From Streptomyces atroolivaceus (GTDB lineage: Bacteria; Actinomycetota; Actinomycetes; Streptomycetales; Streptomycetaceae), in assembly GCF_000717025.1 (NCBI RefSeq), contig NZ_JNXG01000015.1:62001-126000 (forward strand): DNA of 64,000 nt, in the 5' to 3' direction. Positions 52,564 to 63,073 of the stretch are shown one piece after another. The notes below the pieces were generated by a model. The model was not told the DNA's origin, ran no database searches, and worked only from the letters and a program-made list of their open reading frames with translations. The position numbers were made by a program, and so were the translations under genes. The first letter of the stretch is position 1, and the number at the start of each line of letters is the position of its first letter.

Positions 52564-53420
52564 GGTGCGGCTCCGTCGGTCGTCCCGGTGGCCCGGCGCA
52601 GGAAGTCGATGGACGTGCGGGCGAGTTCGGGACCCGCGTGCGAGTGCCGGGGCAGTTCGACGACGGTGAGGCCGGCGTACCCGCTGGAGGCGAGCGCTTC
52701 GAGCACCGGCGGGAAGTCGATCTCGCCGTCACCGAACGGCAGGTGTTCGTGGATCCCGCGTCGCATGTCCTCGATCTGGACGTGCCGCAGCCAGGGGGCG
52801 GCCTCCTTCACGCAGTCGACGGGCGAGGCGGGCTCCAGGCACTGGCAGTGGCCTATGTCGAGGGTGAGGCCGAGAGGGCCCGGGTCACCGAGGAGGGTGC
52901 GCAGGTGGTGGAAGTCGGCGAGCGTGGCGAGGAGGTGGCCGGGTTCCGGTTCGACGGCGAGGGGGATGCCGGCGCGGTCGGAGGCCTCCAGTACGGGGGC
53001 GAGGGCGCCGGTGAGCCGCTGCCACGCGGTCTCCGTGGTGGTCTCCGGCGGGGTGATGCCGCTGAAGCAGTGCACGGCGTGGGCTCCGAGGTCGGCGGCC
53101 ACGTCGACGGCCCGGACCAGGAGTGCGGCGCGGGCCGCGCGGGCGTCCGGGTCGGGGTCGAGGAGGGAGGGGCCGTGCTTGCGCCTCGGGTCGAGGACGT
53201 AGCGCGCGCCGGTCTCGACGGTGACGCCCAGGCCCAGTCCGGTGAGTCTGCGGGCCACCTGCCGGGTGCGGGCGGCGAGGTCGGGGGCCATCGGGTCCAG
53301 GTGCATGTGGTCGAGGGTCAGTCCGACCCCGTCGTAGCCGAGGTCGGCGAGGAGGCCGAGGGCGTCGTCCAGCCTGAGGTCGGTCAGTCCGTTGGTGCCG
53401 TAGCCGAGGCGGAGGGTCAT
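52557..53420 (-). CDS. Sugar phosphate isomerase/epimerase-like TIM barrel of the ebo operon
   Basis: A 287-residue xylose-isomerase-like protein: LRLGYGTNGLTDLRLDDALG start, YDGVGLTLDHMHLDP, LAVEPEPGHLLATLADF (Glu ligand), LTLDIGHCQCLEP (Asp, His) and HVQIEDMRRGIHEHLPFGDG. Such a second TIM barrel is regular in actinobacterial ebo clusters. ATGA overlap with the UbiA gene upstream. Confidence 0.87.
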   Translation of the reverse strand: MTLRLGYGTNGLTDLRLDDALGLLADLGYDGVGLTLDHMHLDPMAPDLAARTRQVARRLTGLGLGVTVETGARYVLDPRRKHGPSLLDPDPDARAARAALLVRAVDVAADLGAHAVHCFSGITPPETTTETAWQRLTGALAPVLEASDRAGIPLAVEPEPGHLLATLADFHHLRTLLGDPGPLGLTLDIGHCQCLEPASPVDCVKEAAPWLRHVQIEDMRRGIHEHLPFGDGEIDFPPVLEALASSGYAGLTVVELPRHSHAGPELARTSIDFLRRATGTTDGAAPC

Positions 53421-54571
53421 GTGGCGCTCACCTTCCGGGCGAGCGCGCGGGCGAGGGGCACGAGCCCCATCACCGCGAGCCCGTCGACGGGGGCCCCGGC
53501 CCTGGCCGTCAGCGCGGCCTGCAGGGGGATCATCGCCCTGATACCGCCTCCGACGGCGCGCTGGGTGAGGGGCGGGGAGGGGTTGAGGGCCGCGTGGAGG
53601 AGGGGGACGGCCGAGGTGTGGAGGTAGGCGGCGGTGAACGCGGGAAGCAGCAGCCGTACGGCGGGAGCGCGGTAGGGCTCCCCCGTCCCCGGCCGGACGC
53701 GCAGGAGCGCGGCGCCGATTCCGGCGACACCGGCCAGTGCCGCCATCGGCGCGGCGGTCGACCCGCCCTGCACCTCGTGCCGGGAGACGGCGGTCACGGC
53801 GTAGGTGTGGGCACCGAGCGCGAGCGCCGCGGGGAGCGCGGCGGACGGGGCGGGCGCGGTGGCGGACCGGGCGGGCGAGGCGGACGGGGCGGGCGAGGCG
53901 GACGGGGCGGGCGCGGTGGCGGACCGGGTGGGCGCGGTGGCGGACCGGGTGGGCGAGGCCGCCCCTCCCCTGCCGGGCTGTGCCGACATCGTTGCCACCG
54001 TCGCGGTCGCGCCGAGCATCAGGTCCAAGGTGCGGGCCGTGGCCATGGCGGCCGGTCCCAGCTGGGTGTGCTTGAGGCGCAGGTCGTAGGCCCAGACGGT
54101 GGCCGCCAGTCCGGATGCCACCGCCAGCGCCGGGCGGCCCGCGCGGGAGGCCAGGGCCAGGCCCGCCCCCGTCAGGACGGCCGCTGCGGCCAGGGCGGCC
54201 CCCGGGGTGACACGGCCCGAGGGGATCGGGCGGTGCGGGCGGTCGACGGCGTCCTCCTCCCGGTCGGCCCAGTCGTTGAGTGCCATGCCCGCCTCGTAGA
54301 GGCACAGCGACGCGCCGACCGCGAGTGCCGTGCCCCGGCCGGGCCGACGGCCCGCGGCGGCCGCGCCGGCGAGCGCGTCGCCCGGCACGGTGACCAGCGC
54401 GGACACGCGCAGCAGCTCGGCCCAGGCACGGAGGCGCGCGCGGGTCGCGGGCCTGTCCGGTGCGGGCGCAGTCCCGCCCGCACCGGACAGGCTGTAGGGG
54501 GGCGCCGCCGGGCGGGCGCCGAGCAGCCGCGGGGAGCCGATCACCGCCGCGAGCAACCGCAGCGGCCTCAC
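53417..54571 (-). CDS. EboC-type UbiA prenyltransferase family protein
   Basis: A 384-residue membrane protein of the UbiA superfamily: LCLYEAGMALNDWADREEDA carries the NDxxDxxxD-like Asp motif (~85-105) that binds prenyl diphosphate, and VWAYDLRLKHTQLGP the second polar loop (~150-165). Seven to nine membrane helices. Between helices, at about residues 200-245, is a hexapeptide repeat rich in Ala/Ser/Pro/Arg that is not in other UbiA enzymes. The GTG at 54571 overlaps the upstream stop (GTGA). In the ebo set it may attach an isoprenoid anchor to the trafficked metabolite. Confidence 0.87.
   Translation of the reverse strand: MRPLRLLAAVIGSPRLLGARPAAPPYSLSGAGGTAPAPDRPATRARLRAWAELLRVSALVTVPGDALAGAAAAGRRPGRGTALAVGASLCLYEAGMALNDWADREEDAVDRPHRPIPSGRVTPGAALAAAAVLTGAGLALASRAGRPALAVASGLAATVWAYDLRLKHTQLGPAAMATARTLDLMLGATATVATMSAQPGRGGAASPTRSATAPTRSATAPAPSASPAPSASPARSATAPAPSAALPAALALGAHTYAVTAVSRHEVQGGSTAAPMAALAGVAGIGAALLRVRPGTGEPYRAPAVRLLLPAFTAAYLHTSAVPLLHAALNPSPPLTQRAVGGGIRAMIPLQAALTARAGAPVDGLAVMGLVPLARALARKVSAT
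53838..53960. repeat. 18-base tandem repeats inside the UbiA gene
   Basis: Degenerate units of GCGGACGGGGCGGGCGAG / GCGGTGGCGGACCGGGTGG type, about six copies, encode RSATAP / APSASP hexapeptides in one loop of the UbiA-like protein. Copy number is likely to vary between strains or to be collapsed in short-read assemblies. Confidence 0.75.
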
Positions 54572-55686
54572 CGTGCGGCCCGCAGGCGCGCGGCGAAGGC
54601 CAGCAGGGCCGCGTACTGTTCGGGGAGCGCGGCGGGGCCGCCGTCCGGGTCCTTGAAGTAGAAGCCGAGTTCGGGCCGTGGTCCCGTCATGCCCCTCTCG
54701 TGGGCACGGGCCAGCAGCCTGGCCAGGTCCAGGATCAGCGGTGCGGCGAGAGCGGAGTCGCAGCCCTGCCAGATCGTCTGGAGGATCATCCGCGAGCCGA
54801 GGAATCCGTCGAAGGCTATGTGGTCCCAAGCCGTCTTCCAGTCCCCCATCGCAGGTACGTCGTCGATGTGGACCTCGCCCTCCGGGGCCGCCCCGAGCGT
54901 GTCGGCGAGTACGCGTTCCTTGCCCGCGTTCTTGGCCGCCGCCGCTGCCGGGTCGGCCAGCGCCGCCCCGTCCCCGCCGCCCAGCAGGTTCGTGCCCGAC
55001 CAGGCCCGCACCGGCAGCGCGCGCTGGACGAACATCGGTGCGAGCACGGAGCGGAGCAGTGTCTGACCCGTCTTGCCGTCGCGTCCTGCGTGGGGAAGTC
55101 CGCAGGATTCGACGGTCTCCCGGAGGTGCGGGCTGTGCATCCCTGTGGAGGGGGTGAAGTTGACGTACGGACAGCCGGCGCGGAGCGCTGCCGCCGCGTA
55201 GAGGGAGCTGGCGGGCAGTCGGGAGTCGTCCTCGCCGGGGGCGGGTTCGGTGGACGCGACGTTGATGACGACCGTACGGGCCAGTCCGTGACGACGGGCG
55301 AAGCCCTCGATGTCGGCTGCGAAGGCGGCGACGAGCTCCTGATCGGTGCGGGTGTCGCCGGGGAGCGGCCCGCCGGGCCGTATCTCCGCGTCGGCTGCGG
55401 TGAGTTCCGCCTCGACGGCCGAGGGCAGCCCGTAGGGGAGCACTCCTCCCGCCGCGAGGGCCTCCGCCCGCTTGGGCAGGGGACAGTCGAGGGTGTCGTG
55501 GCCGCCGAAGACGAGGGTGGTCAGCGGCGGCAGCCCGCTGTCGGCGAAGGGTGGTGTCTCGGTGACCATGCCGGTCGGCGGGTGGAGCCCTGCCGCGATG
55601 GCCGCGCACCCCGCGGTGGCGGTGGTGGCGACGGAGCCGCGTGCTCCGATGAACCAGACTCCGGTACGAACGGCATGTGCGGTCAC
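54568..55686 (-). CDS. Myo-inositol-1-phosphate synthase family protein, first gene of the ebo operon
   Basis: A 372-residue protein of the inositol-3-phosphate synthase family: VWFIGARGSVATTATAG (NAD-binding Rossmann loop), VVINVASTEP, YVNFTPSTG, the hallmark DGKTGQTLLRSVLAP (catalytic Lys region), WSGTNLLGGGDG and KNAGKE. It takes the place held by the dehydroquinate-synthase-like EboD in cyanobacterial clusters. The GTG at 55686 follows GGGAGG. The open frame continues upstream through homopolymers into another gene, but that join is not biological. Confidence 0.85.
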   Translation of the reverse strand: MTAHAVRTGVWFIGARGSVATTATAGCAAIAAGLHPPTGMVTETPPFADSGLPPLTTLVFGGHDTLDCPLPKRAEALAAGGVLPYGLPSAVEAELTAADAEIRPGGPLPGDTRTDQELVAAFAADIEGFARRHGLARTVVINVASTEPAPGEDDSRLPASSLYAAAALRAGCPYVNFTPSTGMHSPHLRETVESCGLPHAGRDGKTGQTLLRSVLAPMFVQRALPVRAWSGTNLLGGGDGAALADPAAAAAKNAGKERVLADTLGAAPEGEVHIDDVPAMGDWKTAWDHIAFDGFLGSRMILQTIWQGCDSALAAPLILDLARLLARAHERGMTGPRPELGFYFKDPDGGPAALPEQYAALLAFAARLRAAR

Positions 55687-55728
55687 TGGCTGCCTCCCTG
55701 GGGGGATGAAGAGGGGGTGGTGCACGGC

Positions 55729-55813
<85 letters not shown>

Positions 55814-58800
55814 TGGACCTTGATCTCGTAGCTGTTCCACTGCCCGGGCGGCCGCAGAACCCGGTCACGCGCCTTGATGTCGGCGGACTTGAAGGTGTAG
55901 ACGGCGCCGGTCGTGCGGTCCGCCGCGTCGGTGGCGTCGATCTGGACCTCGTAGCCCTTGTTCACCGCGGACCACGGGTCGTCCGACTCGGGGAAGCCGA
56001 CGAAGACACCTGAGTTGTCGTCACCCGCCATCTTCCAGTCGAGCTTCAGCGAGTACGCCTTCAGCTCCTTGGCCTGGTAGGTCAGCAGGCCCATGCCGCC
56101 CTCGGAGCGCAGCTCACCGTCGGCCACGGCGAACTTCCCGGGGCCGGCCTGCTTCCAGCCCTCGAGCGTCTTGCCGTTGAAGATCGACCGGTAGCCGGTG
56201 TCCGGCTTGCAGTTGGCCTTCACCTGCCCGGAGGCGTAGCGCAGACCGCCCAGCAGGTGCTGGCGGAAGGCGGGTTCGGCGTAGGACTCCTTGGTGTGGC
56301 CGAGGCCGGTGTAGAAGGAGCGTCCGCCCTGGTACGCCTGGCACCAGGCGATCGGGTGGTCGCCCTTCATGGTGCCGCCGGTGTACGTGGTCTCGTCCAG
56401 CGTGGCGAGGACCTGGGCCTTGTCCCGCGGGTTGGTGCGGTAGTTGTACCACTCGTCGGTACGGTCCCAGGCCTCGTCCAGGTGCGCGGTCGCCGGGTGG
56501 TCGTGGTTCTCCACGCGGACGGTCGCGGGCTGGATCTGCGGGTGCGAGTCGAAGTAGGCCCCGACGAGTCCGCCGTAGAACTCCCAGTCGTACTCGGTGT
56601 CGGCCGCGGCGTGCACACCCATGTAACCGCCGCCGGTGGACACGAAGTTCTCGAACGCCTTCTTCTGTTCGGCGTTCAGGATGTCGCCGGTCGTGGACAG
56701 GAAGACGACGGCGTCGTAGCGCGCCAGGTTACTGGTCGTGAACTGGCCGGCCTCCTCGGTGGAGTCGACCGTGATGTTGGTGTCCTTGCCCAGTTCCTTC
56801 AGCGCGGTGATCCCTGCGGGGATCGAGTCGTGCCGGAAGCCGCCGGTCTTGGAGAAGACGAGGACGCGCTTCGCGGTCCGGTCGACCGGGCTGTTCGAGA
56901 GCTCGAAGTCGTCCACGTCGTACAGGGCTCCCGCTCCGCCCTTGAAGACCAGGAAGAGTTCCGTGGCCTTCTTCGGGGCACCGCGCAGCGGCACGTCGAT
57001 GTCCTGGAAGGTGTCCCAGCTGCCGGTCACCGGGACGGGCGCGGAGCCGAGGATCTTGCCGGTGGGCGATCCGGCCCGCACTTCGAGGAAGCCTCCCGCT
57101 CCCGCCGAGGAGGTGCGGGCGGTGAGCTTGGTGGAGCCGTCGAGGATGTAGGGGGTGAAGGAGATCCAGTCGTCGTTGTCGATGTCGCCGACGGTCCTGC
57201 CACCGTGGGCGGTGGTCTTGCTCGGCGTGGTGACGCCGGAGGAGTCGTCGAAGTGCTCGGCCTGACGGTGGCGCGGCTGGAGCTTCGCCCCGTCACGGCC
57301 GGTCAGTGCGGCCTGTCCGCCGCCGCCACCGTCGGTGTAGGACGCCGAGATCCCGCCGTAGATGTTGGCGTTCGGGTCGTGTCCGCCCTCCATGGCGGTC
57401 TTGATGGTGCCCTCGCAGCCGTGCTCGGTGGTGATGTCGTGGCCGTGGCTGTCATGGCCCAGGGTGAACTTGACCTCGACCTTGGTGCAGTCGATGGTGC
57501 CGTCCTCCGGGTCGGTGACGGTCACCTTGAACGGCACCTCGTCACCGAACTCGAACAGCTGTCCGTCGGACGGGAACTGCATGTCGACCACGGGCGCGGT
57601 GTTGCCCACGGTCACGTGCACGCTCGCCGAACCGGTGCGGCCCGTCGGGTCCTCGGCGGTCACGGTGGCGACGTAGGTGCCGTTCTTCTTGTACGTGTAC
57701 GTGGGGTTGGCGGCCGTGGACGTACCGCCGTCCCCGAAGTCCCAGGCGTACGTCAGGGCGTCGCCGTCACCGTCGGCCGTCCCGGCCGAGGAGAACTTCA
57801 CCTTGAGCGGGGCGACGCCGGACGTCTTGTTCGAGGAGGCCTCGGCGATGGGTGAGCGTCCGCCCGTGGCGTTCTCGATGCGGTACAGCGCCGAGTGCTC
57901 GTCGCCTCCGAACCAGGAGAGGCCGTAGTCGAGGACGTACAGCGCGCCGTCGGGCCCGAACGCCATGTCCATCACCTGGGTCCCGGTCCACGGGATGTCG
58001 TCGATGGACTGGACGGCACCGTCGGCGTCCTGCTCGACGCGCTTGATCCACTGCCGGCCGAACTCTCCGGCGAAGAAGTCGCCGTCGTACTCCTCGGGGA
58101 ACTTCACCGGCGAGTCGAGATCGGCGTCGTAGCGGTAGACGGGCCCGCCCATGGGGGACTCGGAACCGGTGCCGAACTCGGGTACGGACGCACCGTCGTA
58201 CGGGATCCAGGCGGCCTCGGACGGCGGCAGGTCGACCAGGCCGGTGTTGTGCCGCGACTCGTTCTTCGGGGCGGCGCAGTCGAAGGCCGGCCCGGAGGTC
58301 TTGGTCGCGAAGTCGTAGTCGCGGTACGGGTCGTTGGCCCCGGTGCAGTACGGCCAGCCGAAGTTTCCGGGCTTCGTCACCCGGGCGAACTCCACCTGTC
58401 CGGCAGGCCCGCGGTTCGGGTCCGCCGCGCCGGCGTCCGGGCCGTAGTCCCCCACGTAGAGGATGCCGGTCGCCTTGTCGACGCTGAAGCGGAACGGGTT
58501 GCGGAAGCCCATCGCGTAGATCTCGGGACGGGTCTTCTCCGTGCCGGGCTCGAAGAGGTTGCCCTCGGGCACGGTGTACGAGCCGTCGTCGGCGACCTTG
58601 ATCCGCAGGACCTTGCCACGCAGGTCGTTGGTGTTGCCGGAGGTGCGGCGGGCGTCGAACGCCGGGTTCCGGTCGGGCCGGTCGTCGAGCGGGGAGAATC
58701 CGTCCGAGGAGAACGGATTGGAGTCGTCACCCGTCGAGAGGTAGAGGTTGCCGGCCGCGTCGAAGTCGATGTCTCCGCCGACGTGGCAGCACATGCCGCG

Positions 58801-59355
58801 CGTGGCGGGGATGTCGAGGACCTTCTTCTCGCTGGCGTTGTCGAGGGTGCCGTCCTCGTTGAGCACGAAGCGGGAGAGCCGGTTCACACCGTCGAACTTC
58901 GCGAAGTCGGCAGCGGTGCCGTTCTCCGGGGCATCGCCGGCGGGCGTGTCCAGCGGGGGCGCGTAGTAGAGGTAGATCGCCCGGTTCTCCGCGAAGCCCG
59001 GGTCGATCCCGACCCCTTGGAGGCCTTCCTCGTCGTGCGAGTAGACGGGGATGGTGCCGGAGACCCGCGTGTTGCCGGCACTGTCGGTGATCCGCAGCTC
59101 GCCGCCCCGCGAGGTGTGCAGCACGCTGCGGTCGGGGAGCACCGCCAGCGAGATGGGTTCGCCGGTCTCGGCCGCACCCTTGGCGAGGGTGACCTGCTGG
59201 AAGTCCTCGGCGGCGTCCTGGGCGGCCGTGGCTGCCTTGACGTCGGCGGTGGCGGCGGGCGAGGAGCCCAGCGTGAGGGTTGCGGCGGCGAGAAGTCCGC
59301 CGGTGAAGAGGGCGAGTGTCTTTCGGGCGCGGAGCCGTCTGCTGCTTCTGTGCAC
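55814..59355 (-). CDS. Secreted propeller/PKD/ThuA/DUF1080 protein, 3' end missing
   Basis: About 1180 residues before the homopolymer block. Order: signal peptide (~1-37, LALFTGGLLAAATLTLG), glucose/sorbosone-dehydrogenase-like beta-propeller (~50-495, e.g. RGMCCHVGGDIDFDAAGNLY and EIYAMGFRNPFRFSVDKATG), PKD domain (~505-590, YAWDFGDGGTS), a CBM6-like sandwich (~690-815), ThuA domain (~825-1040, GGGYMGVHAAADTEYDWEFY and SFYTGLGHTKESY) and DUF1080 (~1053 on, RSIFNGKTLEGWKQ). DUF1080 stops at YEIKVQ, about 45 residues short. GTG 59355 has GGAGG six bases before it. ThuA and DUF1080 domains are known to act on 3-keto-glycosides, so this would be an extracellular glycoside-processing protein, in line with the isomerase, oxidoreductase and ABC genes upstream. 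Confidence 0.82.
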
Positions 59356-59680
59356 GTGCGTCCTCCGGAGTGTGCCGGTTGTTCGGGCGGGTGCGTTCTG
59401 CCGTTCCGCGCGGGGACTGCCGCGCTCGTCAACGGGGTTGTGGGGCCCCGGTGACGCGAGTCATGTCGTGTACACGTATGGGACGGTAGCTGTGTTCGTC
59501 CGGTACGGAAAGCCCTTGCGCAGGTGCTGAGTTGAACTTTTACCCATGGGTGGACAAAGGGGCGTACGGGCAGGCGGGACCGCCCCGGGGCGCCTGCCCT
59601 GCGGGGTTGTTCCCCTGTCGCCGTCCCAGGGCCGGGGGCTCCGCCCCGGGGGCGGGGCCCCCGGGGCCCGGGGGCCCTGA
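59356..59680. other. Intergenic, 325 bases
   Basis: Holds the promoter of the secreted-protein gene (AT-richer patch 59460-59560) with a perfect palindrome ACCCATGGGT at 59542-59551 that could be a regulator site. At 59630-59675 overlapping G/C inverted repeats (GGGGCCCCC-type) may terminate the upstream isomerase transcript. No gene seen. Confidence 0.45.
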
Positions 59681-60685
59681 CTAGTCGGCCCCTCCGAACG
59701 CCGCGTCGAACGACGCGCTCGGCGGGTCGAAGTCGAACCGCTTCAGCGAGGCCAGCGCCTCGGGCGCCCCGGTCAGCCGGTCCATGCCCGCGTCCTCCCA
59801 CTCCACGGAGACCGGCCCCTGGTAACCGATGGACCGCAGCATCCGGAAGACGTCCTCCCACGGCACGTCTCCGTGCCCCGCCGAGACGAAGTCCCAGCCA
59901 CGCCGTGGATCGCCCCACGGCAGATGGGAGCCGAGGCGTCCGTTGCGGCCGTCGAGACGTTTCCGGGCCTCCTTGCAGTCCACGTGGTAGATGCGGTCCC
60001 GGAAGTCGTACAGGAAACCGACCGGGTCGAGGTCCTGCCACACGAAGTGGCTCGGGTCGAAGTTCAGCCCGAAAGCGGGCCGGTGGCCCACGGCCTCCAG
60101 GGCCCGGTGCGTGGTCCAGTAGTCGTACGCGATCTCGCTCGGGTGGACCTCGTGGGCGAAGCGCACACCCTCGGCGTCGAAGACGTCCAGGATCGGGTTC
60201 CACCGCTCGGCGAAGTCCTCGTAGCCCCGCTCGATCATGTGCGGCGGGACCGGCGGGAACATGGCGACCAGGTGCCAGATCGACGACCCGGTGAAGCCGA
60301 TGACCGTGTCGACCCCGAAGGCGGCCGCCGCGCGGGCGGTGTTCTTGATCTCCTCGGCCGCCCTCCGGCGTACGCCTTCGGGCTCCCCGTCCCCCCAGAT
60401 CCGTGCGGGCAGGATGCCCTGGTGGCGCTCGTCGATCGGGCTGTCGCAGACGGCCTGGCCGACCAGGTGGTTGGAGACCGCCCAGCACTTCAGACCGTAC
60501 TTGTCGAGCAGCTGACGCCGGCCGTCGAGGTAGCCGGGATCCGACAGGGCCTTGTCGACCTCGAAGTGGTCGCCCCAGCAGGCGAGTTCGAGCCCGTCGT
60601 AGCCGAAGTCCCGGGCCAGCCGGCAGACCTCCTCCAGGGGCAGGTCGGCCCACTGGCCGGTGAAGAGGGTGAAGGGACGGGGCAT
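59681..60685 (-). CDS. Sugar phosphate isomerase/epimerase (TIM barrel)
   Basis: A 334-residue xylose-isomerase-like protein: [51 protein letters not shown] (Glu ligand), [17 protein letters not shown] (Asp, His ligands), [11 protein letters not shown] (His, Asp) and [10 protein letters not shown] (Glu). All four metal-ligand positions of the fold are present. It sits 12 bases after the oxidoreductase gene and is likely to isomerise a keto-sugar made by it. Confidence 0.9.
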   Translation of the reverse strand: MPRPFTLFTGQWADLPLEEVCRLARDFGYDGLELACWGDHFEVDKALSDPGYLDGRRQLLDKYGLKCWAVSNHLVGQAVCDSPIDERHQGILPARIWGDGEPEGVRRRAAEEIKNTARAAAAFGVDTVIGFTGSSIWHLVAMFPPVPPHMIERGYEDFAERWNPILDVFDAEGVRFAHEVHPSEIAYDYWTTHRALEAVGHRPAFGLNFDPSHFVWQDLDPVGFLYDFRDRIYHVDCKEARKRLDGRNGRLGSHLPWGDPRRGWDFVSAGHGDVPWEDVFRMLRSIGYQGPVSVEWEDAGMDRLTGAPEALASLKRFDFDPPSASFDAAFGGAD

Positions 60686-60697
60686 GCGCGTAACCTC

Positions 60698-61918
60698 CTA
60701 GAGGAGAACCGGGGTGTGTACGGAGTTCTTGGCGGCGCTCTCCTCGACAGCGGCGAGGACCCGCTGCACCTGGAGCCCGTCGGCGAACGAGGGGACGGGA
60801 GGGCGCCCTTCGACGATCGTGCGCACCACGTCACGGGCCTGGTGGACGAAGGTGTGCTCGTACCCCAGTCCGTGGCCCGGCGGCCACCACGCCTCCAGAT
60901 AGGGGTGCTGGGGTTCGGTGACGAGGATCCGGCGGAAACCCGCGCTGGTGGCGGGTTCGGTGTGGTCGTGGAAGGAGAGTTCGTTGAGCCGTTCCAGGTC
61001 GAAGGCGATCGAGCCCAGCTCTCCGTTGATCTCCAGCCGCAGGGCGTTCTTGCGGCCCGCCGCCATCCTGGTCGCCTCGAAGGAGGCGAGCGCCCCCGAT
61101 GCCAGCCGCCCGGTGAACAGGGTCGCGTCGTCGACGGTGACCACCCCCCGTGCGGTACCGTCCGCGGCACCCGAGAGTCCGGCGGCAGCTCCGGCGAGCA
61201 CGGGCCTCTCGCGTACGAAGGTCTCGCTCACCGCCGACACCCCGACCAGTGGCTCCCCGGCGAGGTACTGGGCGAGGTCGACGATGTGTGCCCCGAGGTC
61301 ACCCAGCGCGCCGGATCCCGCACGTTCACGCTCGAGCCGCCAGGTGAGCGGCGATTCGGGGTCGACGAGCCAGTCCTGGAGATAGGTGGCCCGCACGTGC
61401 CGCAGGGCCCCCAGCCTCCCCTCCTCGATCAGCGTGCGGGCGTAGGTGAGGGCCGGCACCTTGCGGTAGTTGAAGCCCACGATCGCCACCTGCCCGCGTG
61501 CGGCAGCCCGCTCCGCGGCCTCCACCATGGCCTCCGCCTCGGCGACCGTGTTGGCGAGCGGCTTCTCGCACAACACGTGCTTGCCCGCCTCCAGAGCGGC
61601 GATGGCGATCTCCGCATGGCTGTCGCCGGGGGTGCAGATGTCGACCAGCTGCACGTCGTCCCTGGCGATCAGGGCACGCCAGTCGGTCTCCGCCGCAGCC
61701 CACCCGTGGCGGGCCGCGGCGGCCTCGACGGCCGTACGGTCGCGTCCGCAGATCGCGGCGAGAGCGGGTCTCACCGGCAGGTCGAAGACGTGTCCCGCGG
61801 TGCGCCACCCCTGGGAGTGGGCGGCGCCCATGAACGCGTATCCGACCATGCCGACGCCGAGCGTCGCCGTCGGCGGCGGTGCCTCGGTCACCTGCTCCGT
61901 TTCTTCCCTACGGGCCAT
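60698..61918 (-). CDS. Gfo/Idh/MocA family oxidoreductase
   Basis: A 406-residue NAD(P)-dependent sugar dehydrogenase: GVGMVGYAFMGAAHSQGW (Rossmann loop, ~23-40), VDICTPGDSHAEIAIAALEA, HVLCEKPLANTVAEAEAM (catalytic Lys in EKP), then GFNYRKVPAL and the lower domain with GSGALGDLGAHIVDLAQYL (His/Asp). It fits ThuB-like enzymes that oxidise the 3-position of a sugar. It is encoded between the ABC binding protein (48 bases away) and the isomerase. Confidence 0.92.
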   Translation of the reverse strand: MARREETEQVTEAPPPTATLGVGMVGYAFMGAAHSQGWRTAGHVFDLPVRPALAAICGRDRTAVEAAAARHGWAAAETDWRALIARDDVQLVDICTPGDSHAEIAIAALEAGKHVLCEKPLANTVAEAEAMVEAAERAAARGQVAIVGFNYRKVPALTYARTLIEEGRLGALRHVRATYLQDWLVDPESPLTWRLERERAGSGALGDLGAHIVDLAQYLAGEPLVGVSAVSETFVRERPVLAGAAAGLSGAADGTARGVVTVDDATLFTGRLASGALASFEATRMAAGRKNALRLEINGELGSIAFDLERLNELSFHDHTEPATSAGFRRILVTEPQHPYLEAWWPPGHGLGYEHTFVHQARDVVRTIVEGRPPVPSFADGLQVQRVLAAVEESAAKNSVHTPVLL

Positions 61919-61965
61919 GCGGGCTTCCTCCTCGTCGGTGGTTCGGTGGCGGCGGCGGTGCTGGA

Positions 61966-63003
61966 TCAGCTGAAGCCCGTCGGCAGGTACTGGTCGATGT
62001 TCTCCTTCGTCACCACGGCCGAGTAGAGGGTCAGCGAGGTCGGGATCTCCATCTCCGAGAGACCGGAGATGCCCTTGCTCTGGCCGAGGGCGCGCGCCAG
62101 GTCGATCGCGGAGGCGGCCATCGTGGGCGGGTAGAGCACGGTGGCCTTCAGCACGCTGTTGTCGGCCTTGATGGCATCCATGGCGGACTTGGCGCCCGCT
62201 CCGCCGACCATGATGAACTCGTCGCGGCCGGCCTGCTGGATGGCCCGCAGCGCGCCGACGCCCTGGTCGTCGTCGTGGTTCCACAGGGCGTCGAACTGCT
62301 TCTGCGCCTGGAGGAGCTGCGCCATCTTCGCCTGGCCCGACTCCACGGTGAAGTCGGCGGCCTGACGGGCCACCAGCTCGATGTTGGAGTAGTTCTTCAG
62401 CGCGTCGGCGAAGCCCTGGCTGCGCTGCTTGGTGAGTTCCAGGTTGTCGATGCCGGCGAGCTCGACGACCTTGGCGCCGGCCTTGTCCTTGAGCTGCTCA
62501 CCGATGTAGTGCCCGGCGTTGAGGCCCATGCCGTAGTTGTCACCGCCGACCCAGCAGCGGTAGGCCTGCGGTGAGGCGAAGATGCGGTCCAGGTTGACGA
62601 CCGGGATACCGGCCTTCATGGCTTCCAGGCCGACCTGGGTGAGCGCCTTGCCGTCGGCGGGGAGGACGACGAGCACGTCGACCTTCTTGTTGATGAGGGT
62701 CTTGACCTGGCCGATCTGGGCGGCGGTGTCGTTGGAGCCCTCGGTGATCTCCAGGGTCACCTCGGAGTACTTCTCGGCCCGCGACTTGGCCTGCACGTTG
62801 ATGGCGTTGAGCCATCCGTGGTCGGCCTGGGGCCCCGCGAAGCCGATGGTGACGGGCGTGCCCGGCTTGTCGTCGGCGGCGGGCTGGTTGTTCTGCGCGG
62901 TCGCCTTCTCCTTGGGCTCGTTGCTGGTACAAGCGGTGAGGAAGGCTCCCGCGGAGACGGCCGCGGTGCCGAAGAGCAGTCCTCTGCGGCTGGTTTCTGG
63001 CAT
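61966..63003 (-). CDS. Sugar ABC transporter substrate-binding lipoprotein
   Basis: A 345-residue precursor with an RR-containing lipoprotein signal (SRRGLLFGTAAVSAGAFLTAC, Cys at ~25). The mature part is a Peripla_BP_4-type sugar binder (VTIGFAGPQADHGWLNAINV ... VDVLVVLPADGKALTQVG ... FDALWNHDDDQGVGALRAI). ATG 63003 is preferred over the ATG six codons earlier because GAAGGG precedes it. Works with the permease encoded just upstream; specificity cannot be read. Confidence 0.92.
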   Translation of the reverse strand: MPETSRRGLLFGTAAVSAGAFLTACTSNEPKEKATAQNNQPAADDKPGTPVTIGFAGPQADHGWLNAINVQAKSRAEKYSEVTLEITEGSNDTAAQIGQVKTLINKKVDVLVVLPADGKALTQVGLEAMKAGIPVVNLDRIFASPQAYRCWVGGDNYGMGLNAGHYIGEQLKDKAGAKVVELAGIDNLELTKQRSQGFADALKNYSNIELVARQAADFTVESGQAKMAQLLQAQKQFDALWNHDDDQGVGALRAIQQAGRDEFIMVGGAGAKSAMDAIKADNSVLKATVLYPPTMAASAIDLARALGQSKGISGLSEMEIPTSLTLYSAVVTKENIDQYLPTGFS

Positions 63004-63073
63004 GGCTGTCGAACCCTTCATCCGATGTCGTGCATGACGGAACTGCGGGTGGGCCGGCGGTGAAGCGGAGGGG

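Noticed and set aside
59625..59680. GGGGCCCCC-rich stretch as a second assembly artefact
   Set aside because: It consists of short mixed G/C inverted repeats of normal Streptomyces terminator type, without long homopolymers.
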